Assembly (NCBI GenBank): GCA_034509425.1
Contig: JAVTVJ010001246.1
Location: forward strand, 1 to 64,000
Direction: 5' to 3'
DNA length: 64,000 bases
From: Eopsaltria australis
Lineage: Eukaryota > Chordata > Aves > Passeriformes > Petroicidae
A program made the translations under genes and the position numbers. Below are positions 45,129 through 57,617 of this stretch, one piece after another; within the stretch, counting starts at the first letter, position 1; every line of letters begins with the position of its first letter. The notes under the pieces were generated by a model. The model was not told where the DNA came from, searched no databases, and saw only the letters and a list, made by a program, of their open reading frames with translations.

Positions 45129-46770
45129 TATTTTTAATATACTCTTTATCTTCTTCCCCCACTCCGTGTATGACCACTAGATGCCACTGTGCCCTAAGGA
45201 AGAAAAGGAGCCACAGCTTCACCTACTGCTTTAAATCCAGAGCAGAAACAGTTTCAGAAAACCAGTGTTCATTCAAACCCTGCAATTTCTTGAAGTGTCT
45301 TTGCGACCAAACACAGCCAGACTGCTGATAAGCACAATTCCCTGAAGCAGGGAGTTTAGTTCAAGCGGGTTAAAACACTTGGAGGTGTCAGAGCTGTTTG
45401 CAGAACTGGTGCTAAGGGCTGGTGGACTTTTCAGCCAGGGAGAATCTCCCCCAGCTCAGCAGGAACATCTCTTGGCAGCATCCCTGCCCCGTGTGGGATG
45501 GTAGCTGCTGCTTTCTCACTCTTCCTTTCCTTCAACAGAGTGGGGTTACAGGTGCTGAGGTTCCATTTTCCTGGAATCACTTGCAGTAATCAATACTGAA
45601 AGGAGAAAAATGATCTTCCAGGAGGAGGAGGTGGAGAACTTGATGCTGCTTTTGTGGCTGTAGCAATTGTATTGGGAATAAGAAAAAAATAGTGAGAATA
45701 GCTCAGAATATTGAATCTGAATTCATAATCATGAAATTACAGTCCATAACTGCAAAAGGGGTGCTGTCTTTTTTTTTTTTTCCCCAACCCCCAACTTCTT
45801 AAAATATCTAGGTTTTGCATTTTCTTAGTGTCCTGGTCCTATAGGAGGAAATATTTTGTCCAGCAACACAGAACAGCCATAATTTTGTCTCAAAAGTCAT
45901 GTCTTGTTTTACCCTATCAAAGAAGACATACCCATTAAATTCACTGGTGTTTTAATGAGGTTTATAGACACAGACATACCTTCTTACCAATACCTGTGTC
46001 CTAAAACCTTTTTCCCACCCGATTTAAAAAAAATACCTATTTAAAAAAAAAATAAACCAAAAAACACTCCCAAACCCAAAAATCACACTAAAACCCAACT
46101 TCTCCCATAATTTTAATATGCAGCAATTTTCTGAGAGTAAAAATGGAAAATTAGATATTTGAACAGAGAGGTCTACTCAAGGATCAAAACATTCCCTACA
46201 GTGAGGTAAACCCTTCTGTTCCCGCAGTGAGACACAGCTCTGTCAGAAACTATGTCAGAAGAATTCAGAAGAGGATGTGGGTTACATGATCTCCACCTCT
46301 CGTGTTTCTGTCAGTGCCATAGCTGTCCTTGACCTGGTCTGCATTTTTTTTTACCTCAGTACAGCCGTATGAATATGTAATATATTTTGAAACACACCTT
46401 ACACCCTGCAGAATGCCAAAAAAAAAAAAAAAGTCATTGCTATGAAAACATGTTTTCATTTCAGAGACATTTCCTCAAAGGTGCATGGGTGTATTTCTCC
46501 CCCTGTCTGGAATGTTTTGATGCAGGCTTCTGTGATCTTTTTATCACATCCAGCTGACGCCGAGCTGAATTTCAATTATACTTAGCATTTTTTTCCTTCT
46601 CCAAATTTTTCTGAGTCTTTGAGCAACCTGCATGACAAGGCATTCAGTAAAGGTCTGAAATACTGGTAGTATTCTATTCATAAACCATAGGAAGGCTGAA
46701 TCTGAGTCTCACCAGTGTTGGTGTGCAGGCTCTCCCCCATATCACCAATGGTAAAAAATACTAAATATAG
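45129..46770. other. No recognised gene
   Basis: Mixed AT-rich sequence with short homopolymer runs (T run near 45770, A run near 46420). Confidence 0.5.
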
Positions 46771-46771
46771 A

Positions 46772-46853
46772 GGGGAAGGGAAGGGAAAGGGAAAGGGAAA
46801 GGGAAAGGGAAAGGGAAAGGGAAAGGGAAAGGGAAAGGGAAAGGGAAGGAGGA
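46772..46853. repeat. (GGGAAA)n hexamer run
   Basis: About a dozen GGGAAA units after two GGGAA units. GGG runs at six-base spacing make it a candidate G-quadruplex former on the plus strand. Confidence 0.95.
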
Positions 46854-47102
46854 AGGATCACAAACACCCACTTTTGCGCCTCCTTATACAAACCAAACAA
46901 TGAGCATTCTACATATTGTCATTCTGTGATGAATTTTTTAGTGTACTGAAGATGTTGTTCTCTGTGCCTTCCTGTGTTGCTCTGATTTGGTTGGCCTTTG
47001 CCTTCATTCATGTTGCTGATTTCTTTTTTCTGTCATGGAAAAAAAAATTCTTTCTGAAATTCCCTTGTGGTCATTAGGAGGGAGGCTTCATGGATATCCT
47101 TA

Positions 47103-47167
47103 GAAAACACACAGACACACACACAGACACACACACACACACACTCACACACAAACACACACTCACA
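47103..47167. repeat. Interrupted (CA)n microsatellite
   Basis: CACACA run with GA, TC and AA interruptions. Confidence 0.9.
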
Positions 47168-49969
47168 TAAACAGAAATTTTGAAATAAGGATGCTCTTTA
47201 AGAATCAAAAGCCCTTTGAACCTTGAGATTCCACCAAAAAAAAAAAAAAACCAACAAAAAAAACCCCACACCAAAACCCAAAACCAAAACAACTGATTAA
47301 AATGGCAAGATCCTGCAGTGAGATGAAATCTGTTACCCAGGTGCTTCAACTCTCTGGCACACATTTTTCTCCTGTCCTTTCCTAGTTTCTCTATCAATTT
47401 GTAGTGAAGTGCTTCTGCTGTCAAGACATTGTAATGGAAATAAAACCTGTGGCACTGGTGCTATTTAGCAACAGACTGCTCACCCTCTTCCTAAGCCAAA
47501 AATGCTTTTTTGAGCTTTTCCCCCCTTTTCATTAAGTTAAAAATGCAAATGACGTCCCAGTGCTTGACATATTATGACCAAAAAAAAAAAAAACCAAACA
47601 ACTCAAATCCCACCTTTCCAAATTTTGTATGCCCAGTACTAAATAAATACAACATGAGCTCTTTGCATTGCCCTTTCTCTTCAGAAGAGCTAGCATAATT
47701 GTATTGTCTGTTGAGTTTCTGAAAATACTGTAGACTATTTTAGATGGTCCTTGGAAAGGACCTGTGTGCACTGAAAGGAGTTGCTGAGTAACATTTTAGA
47801 ATTTAATTAGTTGTAACTACAGAATCAAATCACCCCAAAGTCTCAACCTCTCCATATACTAAGAAAAAAAAAAAGCTGCACAAAGTGTGATTATGTTTAT
47901 AAAAACCATTTCCCAGGCATCTGCTAGGGCAGTGAACTAAAGAAACTGAAGCATTTACTGAAGTAATTCAATTCCAAACACTGCCCCCCCCAAAAAAGAA
48001 AAAAAGACAAAATCCACTGATATGTTATGTTAATCTTTAAAAATTAAATTAAATTGGCTTCATATGTCTGGGGATTTTTTTGTGTTTGACTCTATTTCAC
48101 ACATTTGTTGTTAATTTTTTTCTACAGATCCAGCTAGGCTATTAGCCTGATATATTGACCAATTAATCAGCGCTTTTAGTCCAAACATGGAAAACTTGAA
48201 ATGAAAGATCTTGGGGCTTGATTAATTATTTTGAGTGTGCCTTTGTTTGCTCTGGGTAAATGCAGTTGCAATAAATTATCTTAGAACAACACAAAACGAA
48301 TCAGTGGCACAGGTAAATAAAGTGATACTGTTACAGAAGCAGGTACAGATATAGATAATAACAGAAGATAAAAAAATAATAGTAGTAATAGGAGATAATA
48401 GTAGAATGTAGACATCAACAACATGGATTGAAGATGGGAGATCAGGAACTTCTGCTCTCCTAAACCACAAAAATAATGGGGGCATTTAATGTGATAATAA
48501 AGAAATTAAGAGCACTGTTCCACAGAGGAGGCTGTGACAAACTATCACAGGTCCACAAAATTACTTCAGAATATTAACCAAAGTTTTTGTTCTCTTGAGA
48601 TGCATTTAGTGGAAGTCATCTTATGTATTTTGACAGTGTTTGAGCCAGGGCTTCTTAGAGGTCAGCAGAAATTCTTGTGTGATTAGATTGTTCCCATTTG
48701 CATGAAAATGGTCTCTTTTGGAGATACAATTCCAGGCTGGATTGTCTTGGGTTTGGTCCAGCTGGAAAAGCCCAATATTCCCCATTAGACACGCAGCTGA
48801 AATGCTGAACAAACACCTTGTCACATCACTGGAGAAGGGAAAAGAGAAGTGAGAGTCACAGGGTGGGGACTATGCACAGAAATACAGAAATCAAAATGTT
48901 CTACAGCCTGCCTGCCTACTGCAGCAGCTTAATATGAGAAAGCAGATTTCATTCAAGCAGGGTAGCAGCCAGATTTATAGGTGGCATGAACTGTTCTCAG
49001 CCAAAATTGGAGAGACATTCAAAGTTCATGGAGACAATCCCCTACAGCTTTTTCTCATGCAAAAGTGAAATTGACTTGAAAAAGAGTGTTTTGGCAGAGA
49101 AAATAACTTTTTGTTCAGAGTTTATGTTTAGCAATAAAGAAGAAATAGCTTTAGGCAGATCATAGGGCAAGATAAAAAGCCCCCAAACCAAACGTGTTAC
49201 AATGCTAAAAAATTGTTTTAAAATATACAATACCTCAGTTAATACCCAGAAGTTGTGTAAGAACTTTCTTGAAAAAGTACAGAAAAGCCAATGATGGTTG
49301 GAATCTTGGGGCAAGAAGTAGATTTCTGGTGCTATGAATTCTTCAACAGCTGAGTGATCCAGATGGTGATTCTCAAGCTTTGGGGTTTATCAGTCCAGTT
49401 TCATCCTTGATAAGAGAAACCAACTTTCTGTCTCTCTCCTAATCTCTACCCTGAATATATTATACTTTTCTTGGCTGTTTTATATGGGAATTGGTGAAAT
49501 TTAATTCTCAGAATGGTTAAAAAGTGTTTTGAGGTGTTTAGAAGTCACAATTAGATTTGAAAGGGCCCTTTAATTTCATGGCTTTTAGTACATAGAGGTG
49601 GAGTTTCAGAGGCGTGTAAACTAGTCATGTACTGCCAGAAGAAGTGAAGCAGAAAAGGAGAAGGGCTCTTGTAGATTGGCAATAAGAAAATTAGCTCTCA
49701 TTTTGCACACACACACCCACCTCAGTTTCTGGCAAAATGGAGAAGTGGCTTTAGAAACAGTCTTAACAAACCTTAATAAATGTAAACTGTACATCTGAAA
49801 AACTTCTGTTCTGTTCTTCTGTATCCCATTATGCCATTGTGTGTAGGATTCCATTATCAGATAAGAGGATCTATTTGAATTCAGCTACAACAATACATTC
49901 AACAACAGTAATGGAATCTTGCATTCTGAGTCAAATTGTGTACTATAACAAGGTAATGTGGGCACCTCT
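47168..49969. other. No recognised gene
   Basis: AT-rich sequence with A-runs near 47235 and 47580; short frames only. Confidence 0.5.
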
Positions 49970-50083
49970 GGGTTTGGGTTTGGGTTTTTTTTTTGTTTGG
50001 TTGGTTTTTTTGTTTTTTTTTTGTTTTGTTTTTTGGGTTTTTTTTGGTTTTTTGTTTGCTTGTTTGGTTTTTTTTTTTTAATA
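49970..50083. repeat. T-rich GTTT low-complexity tract
   Basis: Thymine runs separated by G or GG; the phenylalanine/valine-rich frames here are compositional. Confidence 0.9.
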
Positions 50084-53000
50084 ATTGAAAATCCCTCCTT
50101 GAAAGGAGGGATTTTAGCTTTTTGCTTCCTTTCAGTTCACTTTCTTCCTTCATAAGTTTATTTTGGCTTTGCTTCTGTTCTTCTAACTTCTTGTCCTGGT
50201 TCCTTGTGATAAGGCTGGTACCAACCTCACCATGTCTTCAAGAGCCTCCCAGGAGAGGAGGTGGTTTCTGTCAAAGCCAAATTAAACTGTGCAGGTGATG
50301 GGGCCTCCTGATGCCTTGTTGAGTTGAAAGCAGTGCCATTTATCCTTTCACCCTTTGATAGTCACTTCCTCATTTTCTTTGCTAATGCATTAAACCTGAT
50401 GGAATTATCAGGAACTGCTCAGGTAAGGGCTGTATGGTAATTTTTTTTAGATGTAAATATGCATGCACAGACACACAAGTACTTGCTGCCTCCTTTGTTT
50501 GTAGTGCCAGGCTGAGCCTGTGAGCAGAAGGCATATCTCAAGTGTTTCCCAAACTCCATGGCTGCGTTCTTTCTGAACAGCATGTTTCATTTAATTAAGA
50601 CGCAAATGATGTTGTGCCAAAGCTATTATGACTGCTGCATCTATCACAATGAAATAAAGCCCACAGAAGCAAGGACTGCAAAGCCACATTTTCAGGCATA
50701 GACATATATTCCTTTATCTGTAGACAGGCAGTTTACTGTTCACAGACATACCAGCGCACAGGGTGCTCCTTATGCAAGCGTTCTGCACATTCCTGCCTCT
50801 TTTTCCTCCCAAAATGCCAAATGTATCTGACCCCAGTTTCCCCCTGCCTCCCCAGATTTAATGTGTTTTGCTAGGTGGACAAGAATGGGACGTGGCATGA
50901 AGTGTCCAGTTGGGACAGTCTGGAAAATGAGAGAGGAAAGAGAGACGCAAGCACAAAACCTTGTTGAAGTGGAGAAAGCAAATAAAACAGTCTGAGGAAG
51001 TGCCTTTGGACAAGCCACTGAGTGTGGTGCTGCAGCAGCCTGGTGTGTTAGCATCTGGGAGAGTTCAACCAGGCTGTAAATCCCAGGCCCTGCAGGCTGT
51101 GGGAAGCTGGCTCAGAGAATTTCTTGTTTTCTTTCTTGGGAGGTAAAGTAGATACTGGCTAGCTGATGCTTTAAGCATTCCCTGCTGGCTGATCAACATC
51201 AGACAGAAGAATTTTCTTCACCTCCAGCCAAAGATAAGGCCAGACTGTTTAAAAGAGAGAGAAAGAGTTTGCTGTAATAAGGACAGAGCTGACAGAAAAA
51301 AATCATGCTAGTTAGAGAGGACAATGCCCAAGGGCAGAAGGACAAGGATTTTAATCTTTTTAGGTTGTGCTACAGTGAATACTGAAAGTCCTCAGACCAG
51401 ATTTCAGAGGAGCATCAGCATTTCAGTGAGATGGGAACACTGAACACCTTCATGAAGGTTCTGCACTGCCTAAAACAATCTGACAGAGCCATTCCATGAA
51501 AGAGCTGGGCATAAACATGAAATTAATGGGGAACCTTAGGCAGTCTTGAAGGGTGATCAGGGTGATGGTTTCTACTGACTGAATAGGCAGAGTAGATCCA
51601 TGCTGGTGTGTTCAGAAACTGCCTAAGGACAGCTGTCAGAAAGTACCAAGCATAGGAATGTACCTGAACTCCCACAAACCTTTAGGGTCACTCCCTGGTC
51701 AGAATGCAGAACAGAGCACTATATGAGGTGCCTAAATACATTGGGGTATCCTTTATAGGGTAACTACAGGCCAGTGGGGCTGGAGAGCTCTCATACAACT
51801 GCTCCTGCACAGAATATTTGGAATTGGGGGCTGCTGACTGGTGGCTTTCTTTTCTAAAGTCAGTGAAAGCCCTGCTCTCCAGAGGTAGCCTTAATCACCA
51901 AGCTCCAGGAAGGCTTGCACATAGCTTACCCTCCTCGGGAAGTTTGACCATTGTCCATTCAAGAATGCAGGAGCCCTCAAGCTGGGAAGAGAGCAAGGAA
52001 GAGACCATGAATTAGGCACAATATGAGCACCTCTGTTGGGCTGGGGCTTGGATCTGCATACCCAGGTTTGGATGCCCTTCCAACACCTCCTGATAGCCTT
52101 GGAGAGTAGGTACTCAGCTCCTGAAATGAGGAAGTGCCAGAGCAGACGTGGAAGTCTAACCCTGGCTGTAGGAAATGCTGCTATTCAAAATGGAAGCACT
52201 CTGTTCTTGCAGGCAGCTTCCAGGCCTGGTAGTTATTGACAAAAGGAACCTCTGAACTGCATTTGGATTTGGATGTCTATAACCACTGTAGGGTCTCCTT
52301 TTAGCACTACATCTCATTCAATGTGTGTTTCCTAAATCCTCTTAATTTCTGGCCTCTGTATCTTGTAACTCATCTTAAGTTCTTCCAGTTCCCATCAGAA
52401 ATCAACACCTGGGGTCTGAAGCTATTGTAATCCTGATACTGTGACCCTGCACTCATTTATTTTCCTCTGGCAGCTCCAAGTTTTCGTGGGGATAGGAGAA
52501 TTAACCTCACATGTAGATAAAAGATTCTGGAAAGTCAGTGTCTAGTTTCTCCCTTGGCTGTCAAATCTTCCAGGAATGTAGCCGTCATCTGTTAAAGATG
52601 AAACACTTTTCTCCACAGGAGAAGAGAAAATCAAGCAATGCGGTGGGAGGCAGAGTCCTTCCCAGTCCACCAGAGATCCTTGCTCAGGTCTAGCTTTCAT
52701 TTGAGTGCTTTTTCCTACCCACTCATTTCCCACTGTGTGAGCTGCACATCAGGAGGATCTGAGGAAAAGAAGAGATCAGAAGGGTTTCAGACGGGGAAGG
52801 ATAAAGCTGGCTGTTGTTTGACAGCATTATGCAATAGGACACTGGGCACTGGTCACTGTGAGACCAGAAAAACCAGTACAGCACCAGTAGACAGCTGGTT
52901 TTGGTCCAAAGGATCAATAAAGGGGAGGATGTGAACAGATAAAATCTGTTTTCTGGGACTTCCAGATTTGCAGCAGCTTTTTCTGTGTTCTTGTGTTAAA

Positions 53001-53610
53001 CTGACAGCACCTCAATGGAATCAGTGACTTACTGGGAAGGACATGACACTCAGTGAAATACCAACAATGCAAAAGGAGAATGGATGTGATGAGCCAGTGG
53101 CCCACCTGGCTGTTTTAGGAACAGGATTTTTCTGAGAGGCTTAGGCTGCTCGCAGGGAAGCACCAAAATAAAATCAGATTTTAAGTAAACACCCCAGTGT
53201 CCCCTACTCTGTTTTCACAGCACTGTAGAAGACAGCACAATTCTGACCCAGTGCCAAATGTTTGGTTCTGTGTCTTTATCACTGTTTTTCAGACAAAACC
53301 AGCTTGTGGAAATGCAATAAAAATGCTATGAGTAGTTCTGGCACGGGCAGTTGAGCAAAGGTGCTTTGTTGTGAGCAGCATAATTTAGTGCTAATACAGA
53401 AATGAATGTTGTCATCTACAACAACAGAACAGGCCTGTAATCTCATTAGGAAGAACATGGAGTGCTGTACTGACCATTGCACTGAGGGCTTTTGCAGTCC
53501 AGGCTGACTGCTTAGATCAAATGCCCAGAGCAATGTCCCACACCGTCCATGATAGTTTAAGTATTTGATTTGAGATGTGGGTGGGATTTTTGTGCTAGTC
53601 TAAAACTGAG
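50084..53610. other. No recognised gene
   Basis: Mixed sequence; medium frames (for example at 51818-52239 and 52638-52934) show no domain I recognise. Confidence 0.5.
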
Positions 53611-53766
53611 ATCACACAATCCCAGGATGGGTCAGGTTGGAAGGCACCACACTGGGTCATCTGGTCCAACCTCGTGGGCCAAGCAAGGTCATCCCAGAGC
53701 ACATGGCACAGGATTGTGTCCAGATGGTTCTTGAATATGCCCAGTGAGGGAGAACCTCACAACTCC
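53611..53766 (-). mobile_element. CR1 LINE 3' tail, minus orientation
   Basis: Plus-strand words CAGGTTGGAAGG, GGGTCATCTGGTCCAACCT, AGAGCACATGGCACAGGAT and GTTCTTGAATATGCCCAGTG match the antisense of avian CR1 tails. Homology fades after about 53766; the following 180 bases may be a more decayed part. Confidence 0.8.
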
Positions 53767-56700
53767 TGCTTATGTTATAAACACAGCTAAATCCAGCCAA
53801 CTTCTCTGTTTGCCTGATCCTGACAGACCTTGAAACATACAATGCTTTATTTCTAGGTGTACCTTGCTGCATTTCTCTCATGTCAGCTCTGAGCAACTCC
53901 CTTTTAAAGTGTCTCCAGGATCCATGCATTAGGCATTGCTTCACCTAAGGGTGTGGGTGATGGTTTGTAGGGCTGAGGCTGGCATCTGCAAAATCCTGAT
54001 AGCTCTTATTCATCATAAAAAACGCTGACTGCCTCAGGTCGTTGCTCAGCAGGTCCAACCCTTAATAAGTGCACTGAATTTCTTCTCTCTATGAGACTGA
54101 TGGAGGATTCTGTTGTACCTTTAATCTGGCAGGGATTTTGGATGACAGACATCCCAGCTATAGACACTAAACCAAAACAATATAGCTGTAGCCACTGATG
54201 GGCAGGGAGTGGAAATCTCTTGTTAAAAACCACAGCATTGTCAGGGTATAAATCCTGTTAAAGTTCTGTTCTCCCAGTTGCAGATGATCCTGGGAGCAGG
54301 AGCTGGTGCTTGGACCCCAGAGAGGCAGATATCATCCTCCTCTGCGTAGACTTGAGGTACTGGATTGTTTTGCTGCTCTGTGCTCCCCAAAAGGCACTGT
54401 GGAATCTGCTTCAAGGCCATTGGCTCTAGATGTAAAAGTGCCTGCTTTCTCACCCTGAAACAACTGACTTCTCTGTACTGTGAGAATGAGAAGGCTAGGG
54501 CAGAGGAAATTGAATTAGGGAGGCAGGTAGCAGAGCTGAAAGGGTGCACAGATCAAATCAGCACATCTACAGCCAACTCGCGGTTACGCCCAGGCCGCTC
54601 ATGGCCCGGCTGCCCAAACTTCCTGCCCTCTCCTGAGATCTGCAGGGTTTCTAAACAAGTGTGAGTTCGATGCAGAAATACGCTGAAGCTCTGGGGAAAT
54701 TCCAGGACTCATAAATTTGAGACAGGATGTAGGAGTAGTGGTTGTGCCCCAATGTTGCCTTCATCCTACAAGGCTGAGCTCCCAGCTGGTGCATCCTGTC
54801 CCAGCTCCAGGAAAAGCTGACTTCTCCCAGCTCATGTGTCCCTCCTGAGAGTCTCTTTTCCTGAGTAAGCTTCCTTGTGCCATTTACAACACTGTTCCAA
54901 GTGCAGGTGAGATAGCGAACATATCCTTGGCTCATTTGCTGCCCTAATCACTGATAATCAATTGAAATCACGGTGGGACTCCTGGGGCTTGGACTTTGTT
55001 GATCCTAGTTGGTGCCTTCCAGCTCAGAATACTCTCTGATTATTTGGGAGTAATTTAAGAACTCCCTCCTCTCGTAAAATAACTGCTTTATTGCCTGTCC
55101 TGATATTAAAGGAATTCAAATAAGTGAATGTCTATTTTACCCTGCTATCAACATTCACAAAGCTTGTTACAGGCAAAAAGAAAACACACCACAGACATAA
55201 AGCCAGTAATTATTATTATGAACAATAATAATAAAATCTTTATTGTCTTAATGGTAATCCTAAAATATTTTCATGAGCCTAGGTTAAATTTTTACAGAAA
55301 AATAAAGGAAAATAAAATAAAGAAGATTATTGTGTAAAAAGCTCAGTTACACCAAACAGTGATACTCCTTCAATAGGATGAGCTTTATTTTTCCTCCTTG
55401 CCTTTCTGATTATTTTGATTCACCTTGGAGGAACAAATTTTTGACATTTTCTAGTATTCAGCCTCTGCCATACCTCGTACCCAGTCCATGACTTCCCCTC
55501 TGTCACCACTACTCTCCTTCCATGCCTGCACTGCTCTGTACCACTCCATAAATTCCCACACTGCACTAGAGTAATAAATACATCATTCTCCACAAAATAA
55601 CTCCCTCTTACTGCCACCTTGCCCAGAAACTGAGTTTACACCGTGCAAAGATGGGCAAAAGTAAGACAGATTTGCCACAGCCACCTGGCCACTAGGAAAA
55701 ATCACTGTTAGGGCTGTAACAACTTAAAACAAAGCTCCAGGCAGATCAGGTTGAAATGGAATAAAGCAAACCTGATGTGCGTCAGTCCTGTGGCCTCCCA
55801 AGTGCAGAACAAAGTCTGTGGGCTGCTAATACTGATAGCAGCACTACATTTCCTGGCCTACAGGTCTGCTATAAACATAATTTCAGAAAGGGACAGCACT
55901 GTCATTAGGAATAGTTAAGTTTTCAGAAGGTTCTGAAGCTTAAAATAAATCTTTAAACAGCACGGGTTTTTTCCTCATTGCAAGCTGCAGGGGTTGTCTG
56001 TTAACACAGCTGGTAAATAATTCCATTTTTCATTATTAACTTGGAAGTGTTTATAGCCTGTGATCATGTATCTCATGTGGATGTGCTCTGTTTCTACAGT
56101 AAATAAATTTAAAGCCCTTAATCTCTGCTTAGACAATTAGTTTGTGTCATTTTTCTTCCCCTTGTTTCGTATAATTCGAGTGTTTATTGTGAAAAGCACA
56201 TAACTGCCATCATTTTAGTTTTGCTTTTTTACAACAGTTTTATAACCTCAGGAATATTTATAATTTAGCTGCTTGCTAGGAGGAAACTCCTGATATGAAC
56301 TGATTGACATCAGCCTTTTCACTGCCCCTGCGTTCAGGTAATGACCTTACAGTATCTTTCCTTTCTGCTGCACTGACACCTCCATAGATCAGGATTTGGT
56401 GCCCATTTCAATTATTTCTTCTCTTACAATGTGCTGTTCTGTTTCAACATCATTTCCACTGCACCCTCATGCCCTTCCTCATTGCACTCCCTGCTTTACA
56501 AGGCAGGACTGTGGCCCTGACGAGCTGGCAGCCTGTGGTGGGCAACATGAGTTTTAGCTCCTCAACACTTCACTGCTCCCAGTTTTCTGTGTGCCTGACA
56601 GAGAGTTGAAATCTCTCGTCTCTCAGACTGCCCTGGCACTTTTTGGGGGGGAAAAAATGGTTTTTTTAAGGAAATAAAGGGTTTTTTAAAGGCAGATGTG

Positions 56701-57570
56701 GAGAGCTGCTCTGCAAGGTGTTGTCATCACACTCATGAATTCTGACGTTTTTGGGGTCAAGCTCCATTGGAAAAGCTTTTCCATAAATGCTTGCTGAAAA
56801 TGTTGTGTTTTTAGCCAGTTCACAGATTTCTTTATATTTATAAAAGCTTCTTTTCCCCTCTGGAAAATAAATGGCACCTGAACGAATTTAAAACTGTACA
56901 CCCCCATCCAGTCATTAAGTTAATTAAAGTGAGGCGTTGGAGTTTTAAACAGTCTAATTGTTTGTGATGCTGCTAATGACTGCACATTAACTGGGTCCTG
57001 AGATGACATGAGACAATATTCTGTGTTGATTTTATGTGACTTTGCTACCTGACAAAGTGCTGATCCCATGGACTGCTCAGGATGGGTAACTTACGTACTT
57101 ATCACAACATCATTTGAAGAAATCCAGTTGTTCTTTCAAAATCCTGAATTAATATCTGATTAATTTGCATGAATTGACTTAATCTGTTTTGAAAATGCAT
57201 GTGGACATTGAATTTTGTCACTGCTTTGAGCAGAAAATGTGGACATGTGTATTCAGAGACTGCAAAATGCGTCGACATAGAAGTAGTAGAGACATCATAT
57301 CTGACCAGCTGAGTTCCCCTCTCCCCTTATGATGTTGATAATTAATTGTTGATAATTAATTGTTGAATAGGTGAGCAAATTACTGTAATCATTTTGTAAC
57401 CTCCAGATTTCCTGCAAGACAAACCCTGATCCCTCAGCTACCTCAATGAAGGTGGGCCCTCAATCTGAATATATCCACTGGGAAGAATGAAGGGCATAAC
57501 AGAGAAGAAAAGTGGAAAACCTGCATGTTTCTCCTTAGCACAAAAGTTTCAGAATTTAATTCCTCTGAAA
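53767..57570. other. No recognised gene
   Basis: Includes a short ATT/AAT run (about 55208-55236). A cysteine-containing frame with a coiled-coil-like stretch at 54365-54664 is noted in findings. Confidence 0.45.
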
Positions 57571-57617
57571 CGGAATAATTAATAATAATAATAATAATAA
57601 TATTAATAATAATAAAA
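57571..57617. repeat. (AAT)n microsatellite
   Basis: About fourteen AAT-type units with one TATT interruption, ending in an A-run. Confidence 0.95.

Noticed and set aside
44431..45222. Open frames of about 250 codons on both strands across the GGGAA tract
   Set aside because: They are translations of a stop-free simple repeat, giving lysine/glycine/glutamate-rich or phenylalanine/proline-rich strings.
49839..50155. Phenylalanine/valine-rich frames suggesting a membrane protein
   Set aside because: They are translations of a T-rich GTTT tract; the same happens at 63417-63650.
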